Assembly (NCBI RefSeq): GCF_027580225.2
Contig: NC_073352.2
Location: forward strand, 37,325,501 to 37,389,500
DNA length: 64,000 nt
Direction: 5' to 3'
Origin: Misgurnus anguillicaudatus
Lineage: Eukaryota; Chordata; Actinopteri; Cypriniformes; Cobitidae
The notes beneath the pieces were generated by a model that saw only the letters and a program-made list of their open reading frames with translations, was not told the DNA's origin and made no database searches. The position numbers were made by a program, and so were the translations under genes. Numbering within the stretch: position 1 is the first letter of the stretch; every line of letters starts with the position of its first letter. Of this stretch, positions 43,360 through 57,137 are shown in pieces.

Positions 43360-46300
43360 TATATACCTGATGGCACCTGTTCGCCCTACCGTCCCCCGCG
43401 AAGGGGGAACCCGCCGGGTCCGCGGCCGGGAGGGTGCGCCTCGGTCGGCCTGGGGGACCGGAGATACTTCCGGTCGAAAATCCGAATTTCGTTACAGCGC
43501 CGCTCCGGCGCCTCGGGCCCGGGTCCTCCGACCTTCGGGTCGGTCGGTCCGCCGGAGGGGCCCTTTCGAACGAGCCCACCCGCGAGTATCTGGCCCTTTC
43601 CGCAGCGGAGATACGGGGTGCCGTCTCCGGATTTTCCCACGGCCGCTGCTCGGGCGCCTTAAGTCCCAGGACGTCGCCCTCGGGGTCGGTCGCTCTACCC
43701 GAGGGGACCTTTCGAACGAGCCCGCCCTCGACCCTCCGACCCTTTCCGCGGCCGAGATACGGCGGTTCGAAAAAAAAAAAAAACGCTCGTCCGGAGTTTG
43801 CTCGCCCGTAGCGTCCGCTGCGTTCGTCCGCCGGAGGTTTGACCGGTCTCGTTCGAAAGGTCTTTCCCGGGGCTTTCCGGCGACGCCGGCCCCGAGTCCG
43901 TGCGACCCCGTGGACCGGAGATACTTCCGGTCGAATATCCGAATTTCGTTACCGCGCCGCTCCGGCGCCTCGGGCCCGGTGCCTTCGACCTTCGGGTCGA
44001 TTGGTCCGCCGGAAGGGCCCTTTCGAACGAGCCCACCCGCGAGTATCTGGCCTTTTCCGCGGCGGAGATACGGGGGGCCGTCTCCGGATTTTCCCACGGC
44101 CGCTGCTCGGGCGCCTTAAGTCCCAGGACGTCGCCCTCGGGGTCGGTCGCTCTACCCGAGGGGACCTTTCGAACGAGCCCGCCCTCGACCCTCCGACCCT
44201 TTCCGCGGCCGAGATACGGCGGTTCGAAAAAAAAAAAAACGCTCGTCCGGAGTTTGCTCGCCCGTAGCGTCCGCTGCGTTCGTCCGCCGGAGGCGCGGCC
44301 GGTCTCGTTCGAAAGGTCTTTCCCGGGGCTTTCCGGCGACGCCGGCCCCGAGTCCGTGCGACCCCGTGGACCGGAGATACTTCCGGTCGAATATCCGAAT
44401 TTCGTTACAGCGCCGGTCCGGCGCCTCGGGTCCGGGGCCTTCGACCTTCGGGTCGGTCGGTCCGCCGGAGGGGCCCTTTCGAACGAGCCCACCCGCGAGT
44501 ATCTGGCCCTTTCCGCAGCGGAGATACGGGGTGCCGACTCCGGATTTTCCCACGGCCGCTGCTCGGGCGCCTTAAGTCCCAGGACGTCGCCCTCGGGGTC
44601 GATCGCTCTACCCGAGGGGACCTTTCGAACGAGCCCGCCCTCGACCCTCCGACCCTTTCCGCGGCCGATATACGGCGGTTCGAAAAAAAACGTTCGTCCG
44701 GAGTTTGCTCGCCCGTAGCGTCCGCTGCGTTCGTCCGCCGGAGGCGTGACCGGTCTCGTTCGAAAGGTCTTTCCCGGGGCTTTCCGGCGACGCCGGCCCC
44801 GAGTCCGTGCGACCCCGTGGACCGGAGATACTTCCGGTCGAATATCCGAATTTCGTTACCGCGCCGCTCCGGCGCCTCGGGCCCGGTGCCTTCGACCTTC
44901 GGGTCGATTGGTCTGCCGGATGGGCCCTTTCGAACGAGCCCACCCGCGAGTATCTGGCCCTTTCCGCGGCGGAGATACGGGGGGCCGTCTCCGGATTTTC
45001 CCACGGCCGCTGCTCGGGCGCCTTAAGTCCGAGGACGTCGCCCTCGGGGTCGGTCGCTCTACCCGAGGGGACCTTTCGAACGAGCCCGCCCTCGACCCTC
45101 CGACCCTTTCCGCGGCCGAGATACGGCGGATCGAAAAAAAAAAAACGCTGGTCCGGAGTTCGCGCGCCCGTAGCGTCCGCTGCGTTCGTCCGCCGGAGGC
45201 GCGGCCGGTCTCGTTCAAAAGGTCTTTCCCGGGGCTTTCCGGCGACGCCGGGCCCGAGTCCGTGCGACCCCGTGGACCGGAGATACTTCCGGTCGAATAT
45301 CCGAATTTCGTTACCGCGCCGCTCCGGCGCCTCGGGTCCGGGGCCTTCGAACTTCGGGTCGATTGGTCCGCCTGAGGGGCCCTTTCGAACGAGCCCACCC
45401 GCGAGTATCTGGCTCTTTCCGCGCCCGAGATACGGGGGGCCGTCACCGGATTTTCCCACGGCCGCTGCTCGGGCGCCTTAAGTCCGAGGACGTCGCCCTC
45501 GGGGTCGGTCGCTCTACCCGAGGGGACCTTTCGATCGAGCCCGCCCTCGACCCTCCGACCCTTTCCGCGGCCGAGATACGGCGGATCGAAAAAAAAAACC
45601 GCTGGTCCGGAGTTTGCGCGCCCGTAGCGTCCGCTGCGTTTGTCCGCAGGAGGCGCGGCCGGTCTCGTTCAAAAGGTCTTTCCCGGGGCTTTTCGGCGAC
45701 GCCGGCCCCGAGTCCGTGCGACCCCGGGGACCGGAGATACTTCCGGTCGAATTTCGGAAAACTTCGAACGGCCGTATCTCGAACGCCTCGGGCCCGGGGC
45801 CTTCGAACTTCGGGTCGGTCGGTCCGCCGGAGGGGCCCTTTCGATCGAGCCCACCCGGGAGTATCTGGCCCCTTCCGCAGCGGAGATACAGGGGGCCGTC
45901 TCCGGATTTTCCCACTGCCGCTGCTCGGGCGCCTTAAGTCCGAGGACGTCGCCCTCGGGGTCGGTCGCTCTACCCGAGGAGACCTTTCGAATGAGCCCGC
46001 CCTCGACCCTCCGACCCTTTTCGCGGCCGAGATACGGCGGTTCGAAAAAAAAAAAACGCTCGTCCGTAGTTCGCGCGCCCGTAGCGTCCGCTGCGTTCGT
46101 CCGCCGGAGGCGCGGCCGGTCTCGTTCGAAAGGTCTCTCTCGGGGCTTTCCGTGGACGCCAGCCTCGGGTCCGTGCGACCCCGGGGGCCGGAGATACGGA
46201 CTTCCACCGCTGCACCTTTAAACGGCCGTAGCTCGGGCGCCTTAAGACCGAGACCTTAGCCCTTTGGGTCCCTCATCCTCCAGGAGGGGCCCTTTCCAAC

Positions 46301-47036
46301 GACCCCACCCACGTCTCCGTACCCCTTTCCCCGGCCGAGATACGACCCCGGGAACATCGCCCCGTCAACCCGACCACCGTGCACCCGAGGCCGGCTTTGG
46401 ACCCCGCGACGGACACCCTGGAGCTCGTACCCGGCGCACCGTTTGGTCCCTGCCATCCCACTCTTAAGCACTCCCCCACCGGACTAAGCCCCATCCTCCC
46501 GGCCCTTCTGGAGAACCAAACAGTTGGTCAACCCCAAAATTTCTCCAACCGTTGGTCAACCCGAAAGATTTTCCAGCAGTTGGTCAACCTCAATCGACTT
46601 AGGTTTTGGAGCGTTCGAGTTTCCAGCAGTTGGTCAACCTCAATCGACTTAGGTTTTGGAGTGTTCGCGTTTCCAGCAGTTGGTCAACCTCAATCGACTT
46701 AGGTTTTGGAGCGTTCGCGTTTCCAGCAGTTGGTCAACCTCAATCGACTTAGGCTCTGGAGCTTTCGCCTCTCCAGCAGTTGGTCAACCCCAACGACTTA
46801 GGCTCTTGAGCTTTTACTTCTCCAGCAGTTGGTCAACCCCATCGACTTAGGTTCTGGGGCGTTCGCTTCTCCTGCCATAGACTTAGGTTCTAGAGCTATC
46901 GCCTCTCCGACAGTTGGTCAACCCCAATCGACTTAGGCTCTGGAGCTTTCACTTCTCCAGCAGTTGGTCAACCCCATCGACTTAGGTTCTGGAGCTTTCG
47001 CCTCTCCGACAGTTGGTCAACCCCGATCGACTTAGC
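43360..47036. repeat. HOR unit 15, 3677 bp, six A-tract subunits, mosaic of units 3 and 4
   Basis: A-tracts begin near 43770, 44226, 44682, 45134, 45588 and 46045. The head agrees with unit 3 (TTACCGCGCC near 43950, GGTTCGAAAA near 44222). The tail is type III as in unit 4 (GTAGCGTCCGCTG, AAACGGCCG, CCGGACTAAG). It occupies the place of both units 3 and 4 in the second copy of the large duplication. Confidence 0.92.
46521..47036. repeat. Minisatellite block, end of unit 15
   Basis: Twelve repeats, common type, as at the end of unit 4. Confidence 0.9.
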
Positions 47037-50000
47037 TATATACCTGATGGCACCTGTTCGCCCTACCGTCCCCCGCGAAGGGGGAACCCGCCGGGTCCGC
47101 GGCCGGGAGGGTGCGCCTCGGTCGGCCTGGGGGACCGGAGATACTTCCGGTCGAAAATCCGAATTTCGTTACAGCGCCGCTCCGGCGCCTCGGGCCCGGG
47201 TCCTTCGACCTTCGGGTCGGTCGGTCCGCCGGAGGGGCCCTTTCGAACGAGCCCACCTGCGAGTATCTGGCCTTTTCCGCGGCGGAGATACGGGGGGCCG
47301 TCTCCGGATTTTCCCACGGCCGCTGCTCGGGCGCCTTAAGTCCCAGGACGTCGCCCTCGGGGTCGGTCGCTCTACCCGAGGGGACCTTTCGAACGAGCCC
47401 GCCCTCGACCCTCCGACCCTTTCCGCGGCCGAGATACGGCGGTTCGAAAAAAAAAAAACGCTCGTCCGGAGTTTGCTCGCCCGTAGCGTCCGCTGCGTTC
47501 GTCCGCCGGAGGCGCGGCCGGTCTCGTTCGAAAGGTCTTTCCCGGGGCTTTCCGGCGACGCCGGCCCCGAGTCCGTGCGACCCCGTGGACCGGAGATACT
47601 TCCGGTCGAATATCCGAATTTCGTTACAGCGCCGGTCCGGCGCCTCGGGTCCGTGGCCTTCGACCTTCGGGTCGGTCGGTCCGCCGGAGGGGCCCTTTCG
47701 AACGAGCCCACCCGCGAGTATCTGGCCCTTTCCGCAGCGGAGATACGGGGTGCCGACTCCGGATTTTCCCACGGCCGCTGCTCGGGCGCCTTAAGTCCCA
47801 GGACGTCGCCCTCGGGGTCGATCGCTCTACCCGAGGGGACCTTTCGAACGAGCCCGCCCTCGACCCTCCGACCCTTTCCGCGGCCGAGATACGGCGGTTC
47901 GAAAAAAAACGTTCGTCCGGAGTTTGCTCGCCCGTAGCGTCCGCTGCGTTCGTCCGCCGGAGGCGTGACCGGTCTCGTTCGAAAGGTCTTTCCCGGGGCT
48001 TTCCGGCGACGCCGGCCCCGAGTCCGTGCGACCCCGTGGACCGGAGATACTTCCGGTCGAATATCCGAATTTCGTTACCGCGCCGCTCCGGCGCCTCGGG
48101 CCCGGTGCCTTCGACCTTCGGGTCGATTGGTCTGCCGGATGGGCCCTTTCGAACGAGCCCACCCGCGAGTATCTGGCCCTTTCCGCGGCGGAGATACGGG
48201 GGGCCGTCTCCGGATTTTCCCACGGCCGCTGCTCGGGCGCCTTAAGTCCGAGGACGTCGCCCTCGGGGTCGGTCGCTCTACCCGAGGGGACCTTTCGAAC
48301 GAGCCCGCCCTCCGACCCTTTCCGCGGCCGAGATACGGCGGATCGAAAAAAAAAAACGCTGGTCCGGAGTTCGCGCGCCCGTAGCGTCCGCTGCATTCGT
48401 CCGCCGGAGGCGCGGCCGGTCTCGTTCAAAAGGTCTTTCCCGGGGCTTTCCGGCGACGCCGGGCCCGAGTCCGTGCGACCCCGTGGACCGGAGATACTTC
48501 CGGTCGAATATCCGAATTTCGTTACCGCGCCGCTCCGGCGCCTCGGGTCCGGGGCCTTCGAACTTCGGGTCGATTGGTCCGCCTGAGGGGCCCTTTCGAA
48601 CGAGCCCACCCGCGAGTATCTGGCTCTTTCCGCGCCCGAGATACGGGGGGCCGTCACCGGATTTTCCCACGGCCGCTGCTCGGGCGCCTTAAGTCCGAGG
48701 ACGTCGCCCTCGGGGTCGGTCGCTCTACCCGAGGGGACCTTTCGATCGAGCCCGCCCTCGACCCTCCGACCCTTTCCGCGGCCGAGATACGGCGGATCGA
48801 AAAAAAAAACCGCTGGTCCGGAGTTTGCGCGCCCGTAGCGTCCGCTGCGTTTGTCCGCAGGAGGCGCGGCCGGTCTCGTTCAAAAGGTCTTTCCCGGGGC
48901 TTTTCGGCGACGCCGGCCCCGAGTCCGTGCGACCCCGGGGACCGGAGATACTTCCGGTCGAATTTCGGAAAACTTCGAACGGCCGTATCTCGAACGCCTC
49001 GGGCCCGGGGCCTTCGAACTTCGGGTCGGTCGGTCCGCCGGAGGGGCCCTTTCGATCGAGCCCACCCGGGAGTATCTGGCCCCTTCCGCAGCGGAGATAC
49101 AGGGGGCCGTCTCCGGATTTTCCCACTGCCGCTGCTCGGGCGCCTTAAGTCCGAGGACGTCGCCCTCGGGGTCGGTCGCTCTACCCGAGGAGACCTTTCG
49201 AATGAGCCCGCCCTCGACCCTCCGACCCTTTTCGCGGCCGAGATACGGCGGTTCGAAAAAAAAAAACGCTCGTCCGTAGTTCGCGCGCCCGTAGCGTCTG
49301 CTGCGTTCGTCCGCCGGAGGCGCGGCCGGTCTCGTTCGAAAGGTCTCTCTCGGGGCTTTCCGTGGACGCCAGCCTCGGGTCCGTGCGACCCCGGGGGCCG
49401 GAGATACGGACTTCCACCGCTGCACCTTTAAACAACCGTAGCTCGGGCGCCTTAAGACCGACACCTTAGCCCTTTGGGTCCCTCATCCTCCAGGAGGGGC
49501 CCTTTCCAACGACCCCACCCACGTCTCCGTACCCCTTTCCCCGGCAGAGATACGACCCCGGGAACATCGCCCCGTCAACCCGACCACCGTGCACCCGAGG
49601 CCGGCTTTGGACCCCGCGACGGACACCCTGGAGCTCGTACCCGGCGCACCGTTTGGTCCCTGCCATCCCACTCTTAAGCACTCCCCCACCGAACTAAGCC
49701 CCATCCTCCCGGCCCTTCTGGAGAACCAAACAGTTGGTCAACCCCAAAATTTCTCCAACCGTTGGTCAACCCGAAAGATTTTCCAGCAGTTGGTCAACCT
49801 CAATCGACTTAGGTTCTGGAGCGTTCGAGTTTCCAGCAGTTGGTCAACCTCAATCGACTTAGGTTTTGGAGTGTTCGCGTTTCCAGCAGTTGGTCAACCT
49901 CAATCGACTTAGGTTTTGGAGTGTTCGCGTTTCCAGCAGTTGGTCAACCTCAATCGACTTAGGCTCTGGAGCTTTCGCCTCTCCAGCAGTTGGTCAACCC

Positions 50001-50246
50001 CAACGACTTAGGCTCTTGAGCTTTTACTTCTCCAGCAGTTGGTCAACCCCATCGACTTAGGTTCTGGGGCGTTCGCTTCTCCTGCCATAGACTTAGGTTC
50101 TAGAGCTATCGCCTCTCCGACAGTTGGTCAACCCCAATCGACTTAGGCTCTGGAGCTTTCACTTCTCCAGCAGTTGGTCAACCCCATCGACTTAGGTTCT
50201 GGAGCTTTCGCCTCTCCGACAGTTGGTCAACCCCGATCGACTTAGC
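47037..50246. repeat. HOR unit 16, 3210 bp, five A-tract subunits, duplicate of unit 5
   Basis: A-tracts begin near 47447, 47902, 48346, 48800 and 49256. It carries the same 9 bp deletion (near 48308), GCTGCATTCG (near 48390) and GTCCGTGGCC as unit 5, at an offset of 32633-32634. The terminal block is type I. Confidence 0.94.
49731..50246. repeat. Minisatellite block, end of unit 16
   Basis: Twelve repeats, type I (GGTTCTGGAGCG). Confidence 0.9.
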
Positions 50247-53200
50247 TATATACCTGATGGCACCTGTTCGCCCTACCGTCCCCCGCGAAGGGGGAACCCG
50301 CCGGGTCCGCGGCCAGGAGGGTGCGCCTCGGTCGGCCTGGGGGACCGGAGATACTTCCGGTCGAAAATCCGAATTTCGTTACAGCGCCGCTCCGGCGCCT
50401 CGGGCCCGGGTCCTCCGACCTTCGGGTCGGTCGGTCCGCCGGAGGGGCCCTTTCGAACGAGCCCACCCGCGAGTATCTGGCCCTTTCCGCAGCGGAGATA
50501 CGGGGTGCCGTCTCCGGATTTTCCCACGGCCGCTGCTCGGGCGCCTTAAGTCCCAGGACGTCGCCCTCGGGGTCGGTCGCTCTACCCGAGGGGACCTTTC
50601 GAACGAGCCCGCCCTCGACCCTCCGACCCTTTCCGCGGCCGAGATACGGCGGTTCGAAAAAAAAAAAAAACGCTCGTCCGGAGTTTGCTCGCCCGTAGCG
50701 TCCGCTGCGTTCGTCCGCCGGAGGTTTGACCGGTCTCGTTCGAAAGGTCTTTCCCGGGGCTTTCCGGCGACGCCGGCCTCGAGTCCGTGCGACCCCGTGG
50801 ACCGGAGATACTTCCGGTCGAATATCCGAATTTCGTTACCGCGCCGCTCCGGCGCCTCGGGCCCGGTGCCTTCGACCTTCGGGTCGATTGGTCCGCCGGA
50901 AGGGCCCTTTCGAACGAGCCCACCCGCGAGTATCTGGCCTTTTCCGCGGCGGAGATACGGGGGGCCGTCTCCGGATTTTCCCACGGCCGCTGCTCGGGCG
51001 CCTTAAGTCCCAGGACGTCGCCCTCGGGGTCGGTCGCTCTACCCGAGGGGACCTTTCGAACGAGCCCGCCCTCGACCCTCCGACCCTTTCCGCGGCCGAG
51101 ATACGGCGGTTCAAAAAAAAAAAAACGCTCGTCCGGAGTTTGCTCGCCCGTAGCGTCCGCTGCGTTCGTCCGCCGGAGGCGCGGCCGGTCTCGTTCGAAA
51201 GGTCTTTCCCGGGGCTTTCAGGCGACGCCGGCCCCGAGTCCGTGCGACCCCGTGGACCGGAGATACTTCCGGTCGAATATCCGAATTTCGTTACAGCGCC
51301 GGTCCGGCGCCTCGGGTCCGGGGCCTTCGACCTTCGGGTCGGTCGGTCCGCCGGAGGGGCCCTTTCGAACGAGCCCACCCGCGAGTATCTGGCCCTTTCC
51401 GCAGCGGAGATACGGGGTGCCGACTCCGGATTTTCCCACGGCCGCTGCTCGGGCGCCTTAAGTCCCAGGACGTCGCCCTCGGGGTCGATCGCTCTACCCG
51501 AGGGGACCTTTCGAACGAGCCCGCCCTCGACCCTCCGACCCTTTCCGCGGCCGATATACGGCGGTTCGAAAAAAAACGTTCGTCCGGAGTTTGCTCGCCC
51601 GTAGCGTCCGCTGCGTTCGTCCGCCGGAGGCGTGACCGGTCTCGATCGAAAGGTCTTTCCCGGGGCTTTCCGGCGACGCCGGCCCCGAGTCCGTGCGACC
51701 CCGTGGACCGGAGATACTTCCGGTCGAATATCCGAATTTCGTTACCGCGCCGCTCCGGCGCCTCGGGCCCGGTGCCTTCGACCTTCGGGTCGATTGGTCT
51801 GCCGGATGGGCCCTTTCGAACGAGCCCACCCGCGAGTATCTGGCCCTTTCCGCGGCGGAGATACGGGGGGCCGTCTCCGGATTTTCCCACGGCCGCTGCT
51901 CGGGCGCCTTAAGTCCGAGGACGTCGCCCTCGGGGTCGGTCGCTCTACCCGAGGGGACCTTTCGAACGAGCCCGCCCTCGACCCTCCGACCCTTTCCGCG
52001 GCCGAGATACGGCGGATCGAAAAAAAAAAAACGCTGGTCCGGAGTTCGCGCGCCCGTAGCGTCCGCTGCGTTCGTCCGCCGGAGGCGCGGCCGGTCTCGT
52101 TCAAAAGGTCTTTCCCGGGGCTTTCCGGCGACGCCGGGCCCGAGTCCGTGCGACCCCGTGGACCGGAGATACTTCCGGTCGAATATCCGAATTTCGTTAC
52201 CGCGCCGCTCCGGCGCCTCGGGTCCGGGGCCTTCGAACTTCGGGTCGATTGGTCCGCCTGAGGGGCCCTTTCGAACGAGCCCACCCGCGAGTATCTGGCT
52301 CTTTCCGCGCCCGAGATACGGGGGGCCGTCACCGGATTTTCCCACGGCCGCTGCTCGGGCGCCTTAAGTCCGAGGACGTCGCCCTCGGGGTCGGTCGCTC
52401 TACCCGAGGGGACCTTTCGATCGAGCCCGCCCTCGACCCTCCGACCCTTTCCGCGGCCGAGATACGGCGGATCGAAAAAAAAACCGCTGGTCCGGAGTTT
52501 GCGCGCCCGTAGCGTCCGCTGCGTTTGTCCGCAGGAGGCGCGGCCGGTCTCGTTCAAAAGGTCTTTCCCGGGGCTTTTCGGCGACGCCGGCCCCGAGTCC
52601 GTGCGACCCCGGGGACCGGAGATACTTCCGGTCGAATTTCGGAAAACTTCGAACGGCCGTATCTCGAACGCCTCGGGCCCGGGGCCTTCGAACTTCGGGT
52701 CGGTCGGTCCGCCGGAGGGGCCCTTTCGATCGAGCCCACCCGGGAGTATCTGGCCCCTTCCGCAGCGGAGATACAGGGGGCCGTCTCCGGATTTTCCCAC
52801 TGCCGCTGCTCGGGCGCCTTAAGTCCGAGGACGTCGCCCTCGGGGTCGGTCGCTCTACCCGAGGAGACCTTTCGAATGAGCCCGCCCTCGACCCTCCGAC
52901 CCTTTTCGCGGCCGAGATACGGCGGTTCGAAAAAAAAAAACGCTCGTCCGTAGTTCGCGCGCCCGTAGCGTCCGCTGCGTTCGTCCGCCGGAGGCGCGGC
53001 CGGTCTCGTTCGAAAGGTCTCTCTCGGGGCTTTCCGTGGACGCCAGCCTCGGGTCCGTGCGACCCCGGGGGCCGGAGATACGGACTTCCACCGCTGCACC
53101 TTTAAACGGCCGTAGCTCGGGCGCCTTAAGACCGAGACCTTAGCCCTTTGGGTCCCTCATCCTCCAGGAGGGGCCCTTTCCAACGACCCCACCCACGTCT

Positions 53201-53920
53201 CCGTACCCCTTTCCCCGGCCGAGATACGACCCCGGGAACATCGCCCCGTCAACCCGACCACCGTGCACCCGAGGCCGGCTTTGGACCCCGCGACGGACAC
53301 CCTGGAGCTCGTACCCGGCGCACCGTTTGGTCCCTGCCATCCCACTCTTAAGCACTCCCCCACCGAACTAAGCCCCATCCTCCCGGCCCTTCTGGAGAAC
53401 CAAACAGTTGGTCAACCCCAAAATTTCTCCAACCGTTGGTCAACCCGAAAGATTTTCCAGCAGTTGGTCAACCTCAATCGACTTAGGTTTTGGAGCGTTC
53501 GAGTTTCCAGCAGTTGGTCAACCTCAATCGACTTAGGTTTTGGAGTGTTCGCGTTTCCAGCAGTTGGTCAACCTCAATCGACTTAGGTTTTGGAGCGTTC
53601 GCGTTTCCAGCAGTTGGTCAACCTCAATCGACTTAGGCTCTGGAGCTTTCGCCTCTCCAGCAGTTGGTCAACCCCAACGACTTAGGCTCTTGAGCTTTTA
53701 CTTCTCCAGCAGTTGGTCAACCCCATCGACTTAGGTTCTGGGGCGTTCGCTTCTCCTGCCATAGACTTAGGTTCTAGAGCTATCGCCTCTCCGACAGTTG
53801 GTCAACCCCAATCGACTTAGGCTCTGGAGCTTTCACTTCTCCAGCAGTTGGTCAACCCCATCGACTTAGGTTCTGGAGCTTTCGCCTCTCCGACAGTTGG
53901 TCAACCCCGATCGACTTAGC
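50247..53920. repeat. HOR unit 17, 3674 bp, six A-tract subunits, duplicate of unit 6
   Basis: A-tracts begin near 50657, 51113, 51568, 52020, 52475 and 52930. All four private changes listed for unit 6 are present (for example GCGGCCAGGAGG near 50309 and GTCTCGATCGAAAGG near 51641). The terminal block is type II. Confidence 0.94.
53405..53920. repeat. Minisatellite block, end of unit 17
   Basis: Twelve repeats, common type, as at the end of unit 6. Confidence 0.9.
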
Positions 53921-56900
53921 TATATACCTGATGGCACCTGTTCGCCCTACCGTCCCCCGCGAAGGGGGAACCCGCCGGGTCCGCGGCCGGGAGGGTGCGC
54001 CTCGGTCGGCCTGGGGGACCGGAGATACTTCCGGTCGAAAATCCGAATTTCGTTACAGCGCCGCTCCGGCGCCTCGGGCCCGGGTCCTTCGACCTTCGGG
54101 TCGGTCGGTCCGCCGGAGGGGCCCTTTCGAACGAGCCCACCTGCGAGTATCTGGCCTTTTCCGCGGCGGAGATACGGGGGGCCGTCTCCGGATTTTCCCA
54201 CGGCCGCTGCTCGGGCGCCTTAAGTCCCAGGACGTCGCCCTCGGGGTCGGTCGCTCTACCCGAGGGGACCTTTCGAACGAGCCCGCCCTCGACCCTCCGA
54301 CCCTTTCCGCGGCCGAGATACGGCGGTTCGAAAAAAAAAAAACGCTCGTCCGGAGTTTGCTCGCCCGTAGCGTCCGCTGCGTTCGTCCGCCGGAGGCGCG
54401 GCCGGTCTCGTTCGAAAGGTCTTTCCCGGGGCTTTCCGGCGACGCCGGCCCCGAGTCCGTGCGACCCCGTGGACCGGAGATACTTCCGGTCGAATATCCG
54501 AATTTCGTTACAGCGCCGGTCCGGCGCCTCGGGTCCGGGGCCTTCGACCTTCGGGTCGGTCGGTCCGCCGGAGGGGCCCTTTCGAACGAGCCCACCCGCG
54601 AGTATCTGGCCCTTTCCGCAGCGGAGATACGGGGTGCCGACTCCGGATTTTCCCACGGCCGCTGCTCGGGCGCCTTAAGTCCCAGGACGTCGCCCTCGGG
54701 GTCGATCGCTCTACCCGAGGGGACCTTTCGAACGAGCCCGCCCTCGACCCTCCGACCCTTTCCGCGGCCGAGATACGGCGGTTCGAAAAAAAACGTTCGT
54801 CCGGAGTTTGCTCGCCCGTAGCGTCCGCTGCGTTCGTCCGCCGGAGGCGTGACCGGTCTCGTTCGAAAGGTCTTTCCCGGGGCTTTCCGGCGACGCCGGC
54901 CCCGAGTCCGTGCGACCCCGTGGACCGGAGATACTTCCGGTCGAATATCCGAATTTCGTTACCGCGCCGCTCCGGCGCCTCGGGCCCGGTGCCTTTGACC
55001 TTCGGGTCGATTGGTCTGCCGGATGGGCCCTTTCGAACGAGCCCACCCGCGAGTATCTGGCCCTTTCCGCGGCGGAGATACGGGGGGCCGTCTCCGGATT
55101 TTCCCACGGCCGCTGCTCGGGCGCCTTAAGTCCGAGGACGTCGCCCTCGGGGTCGGTCGCTCTACCCGAGGGGACCTTTCGAACGAGCCCGCCCTCGACC
55201 CTCCGACCCTTTCCGCGGCCGAGATACGGCGGATCGAAAAAAAAAAACGCTGGTCCGGAGTTCGCGCGCCCGTAGCGTCCGCTGCGTTCGTCCGCCGGAG
55301 GCGCGGCCGGTCTCGTTCAAAAGGTCTTTCCCGGGGCTTTCCGGCGACGCCGGGCCCGAGTCCGTGCGACCCCGTGGACCGGAGATACTTCCGGTCGAAT
55401 ATCCGAATTTCGTTACCGCGCCGCTCCGGCGCCTCGGGTCCGGGGCCTTCGAACTTCGGGTCGATTGGTCCGCCTGAGGGGCCCTTTCGAACGAGCCCAC
55501 CCGCGAGTATCTGGCTCTTTCCGCGCCCGAGATACGGGGGGCCGTCACCGGATTTTCCCACGGCCGCTGCTCGGGCGCCTTAAGTCCGAGGACGTCGCCC
55601 TCGGGGTCGGTCGCTCTACCCGAGGGGACCTTTCGATCGAGCCCGCCCTCGACCCTCCGACCCTTTCCGCGGCCGAGATATGGCGGATCGAAAAAAAACC
55701 CGCTGGTCCGGAGTTTGCGCGCCCGTAGCGTCCGCTGCGTTTGTCCGCAGGAGGCGCGGCCGGTCTCGTTCAAAAGGTCTTTCCCGGGGCTTTTCGGCGA
55801 CGCCGGCCCCGAGTCCGTGCGACCCCGGGGACCGGAGATACTTCCGGTCGAATTTCGGAAAACTTCGAACGGCCGTATCTCGAACGCCTCGGGCCCGGGG
55901 CCTTCGAACTTCGGGTCGGTCGGTCCGCCGGAGGGGCCCTTTCGATCGAGCCCACCCGGGAGTATCTGGCCCCTTCCGCAGCGGAGATACAGGGGGCCGT
56001 CTCCGGATTTTCCCACTGCCGCTGCTCGGGCGCCTTAAGTCCGAGGACGTCGCCCTCGGGGTCGGTCGCTCTACCCGAGGAGACCTTTCGAATGAGCCCG
56101 CCCTCGACCCTCCGACCCTTTTCGCGGCCGAGATACGGCGGTTCGAAAAAAAAAAAACGCTCGTCCGTAGTTCGCGCGCCCGTAGCGTCCGCTGCGTTCG
56201 TCCGCCGGAGGCGCGGCCGGTCTCGTTCGAAAGGTCTCTCTCGGGGCTTTCCGTGGACGCCAGCCTCGGGTCCGTGCGACCCCGGGGGCCGGAGATACGG
56301 ACTTCCACCGCTGCACCTTTAAACGGCCGTAGCTCGGGCGCCTTAAGACCGAGACCTTAGCCCTTTGGGTCCCTCATCCTCCAGGAGGGGCCCTTTCCAA
56401 CGACCCCACCCACGTCTCCGTACCCCTTTCCCCGGCCGAGATACGACCCCGGGAACATCGCCCCGTCAACCCGACCACCGTGCACCCGAGGCCGGCTTTG
56501 GACCCCGCGACGGACACCCTGGAGCTCGTACCCGGCGCACCGTTTGGTCCCTGCCATCCCACTCTTAAGCACTCCCCCACCGAACTAAGCCCCATCCTCC
56601 CGGCCCTTCTGGAGAACCAAACAGTTGGTCAACCCCAAAATTTCTCCAACCGTTGGTCAACCCGAAAGATTTTCCAGCAGTTGGTCAACCTCAATCGACT
56701 TAGGTTTTGGAGCGTTCGAGTTTCCAGCAGTTGGTCAACCTCAATCGACTTAGGTTTTGGAGTGTTCGCGTTTCCAGCAGTTGGTCAACCTCAATCGACT
56801 TAGGTTTTGGAGCGTTCGCGTTTCCAGCAGTTGGTCAACCTCAATCGACTTAGGCTCTGGAGCTTTCGCCTCTCCAGCAGTTGGTCAACCCCAACAACTT

Positions 56901-57137
56901 AGGCTCTTGAGCTTTTACTTCTCCAGCAGTTGGTCAACCCCATCGACTTAGGTTCTGGGGCGTTCGCTTCTCCTGCCATAGACTTAGGTTCTAGAGCTAT
57001 CGCCTCTCCGACAGTTGGTCAACCCCAATCGACTTAGGCTCTGGAGCTTTCACTTCTCCAGCAGTTGGTCAACCCCATCGACTTAGGTTCTGGAGCTTTC
57101 GCCTCTCCGACAGTTGGTCAACCCCGATCGACTTAGC
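53921..57137. repeat. HOR unit 18, 3217 bp, five A-tract subunits
   Basis: A-tracts begin near 54331, 54786, 55237, 55691 and 56146. The head pairs with unit 7 up to 55474 (GTGCCTTTGACC near 54990). Beyond that it follows the unit 6/17 pattern with CCGCCTGAGGG and GCGCCCGAG. GAGATATGGCGG followed by an 8 A tract and CCCGCTGG near 55675 is seen only here. The terminal block is type II. Confidence 0.92.
56622..57137. repeat. Minisatellite block, end of unit 18
   Basis: Twelve repeats; CAACAACTTAGG near 56891 replaces CAACGACTTAGG and is shared only with the block at 59383. Confidence 0.9.

Larger units (their letters stand above)
38233..55474. repeat. Large segmental duplication, right copy (about 17.2 kb)
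   Basis: Covers the end of unit 13 and units 14-18 up to the break in unit 18. One HOR (unit 15) stands where the left copy has two (units 3 and 4). Confidence 0.88.
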
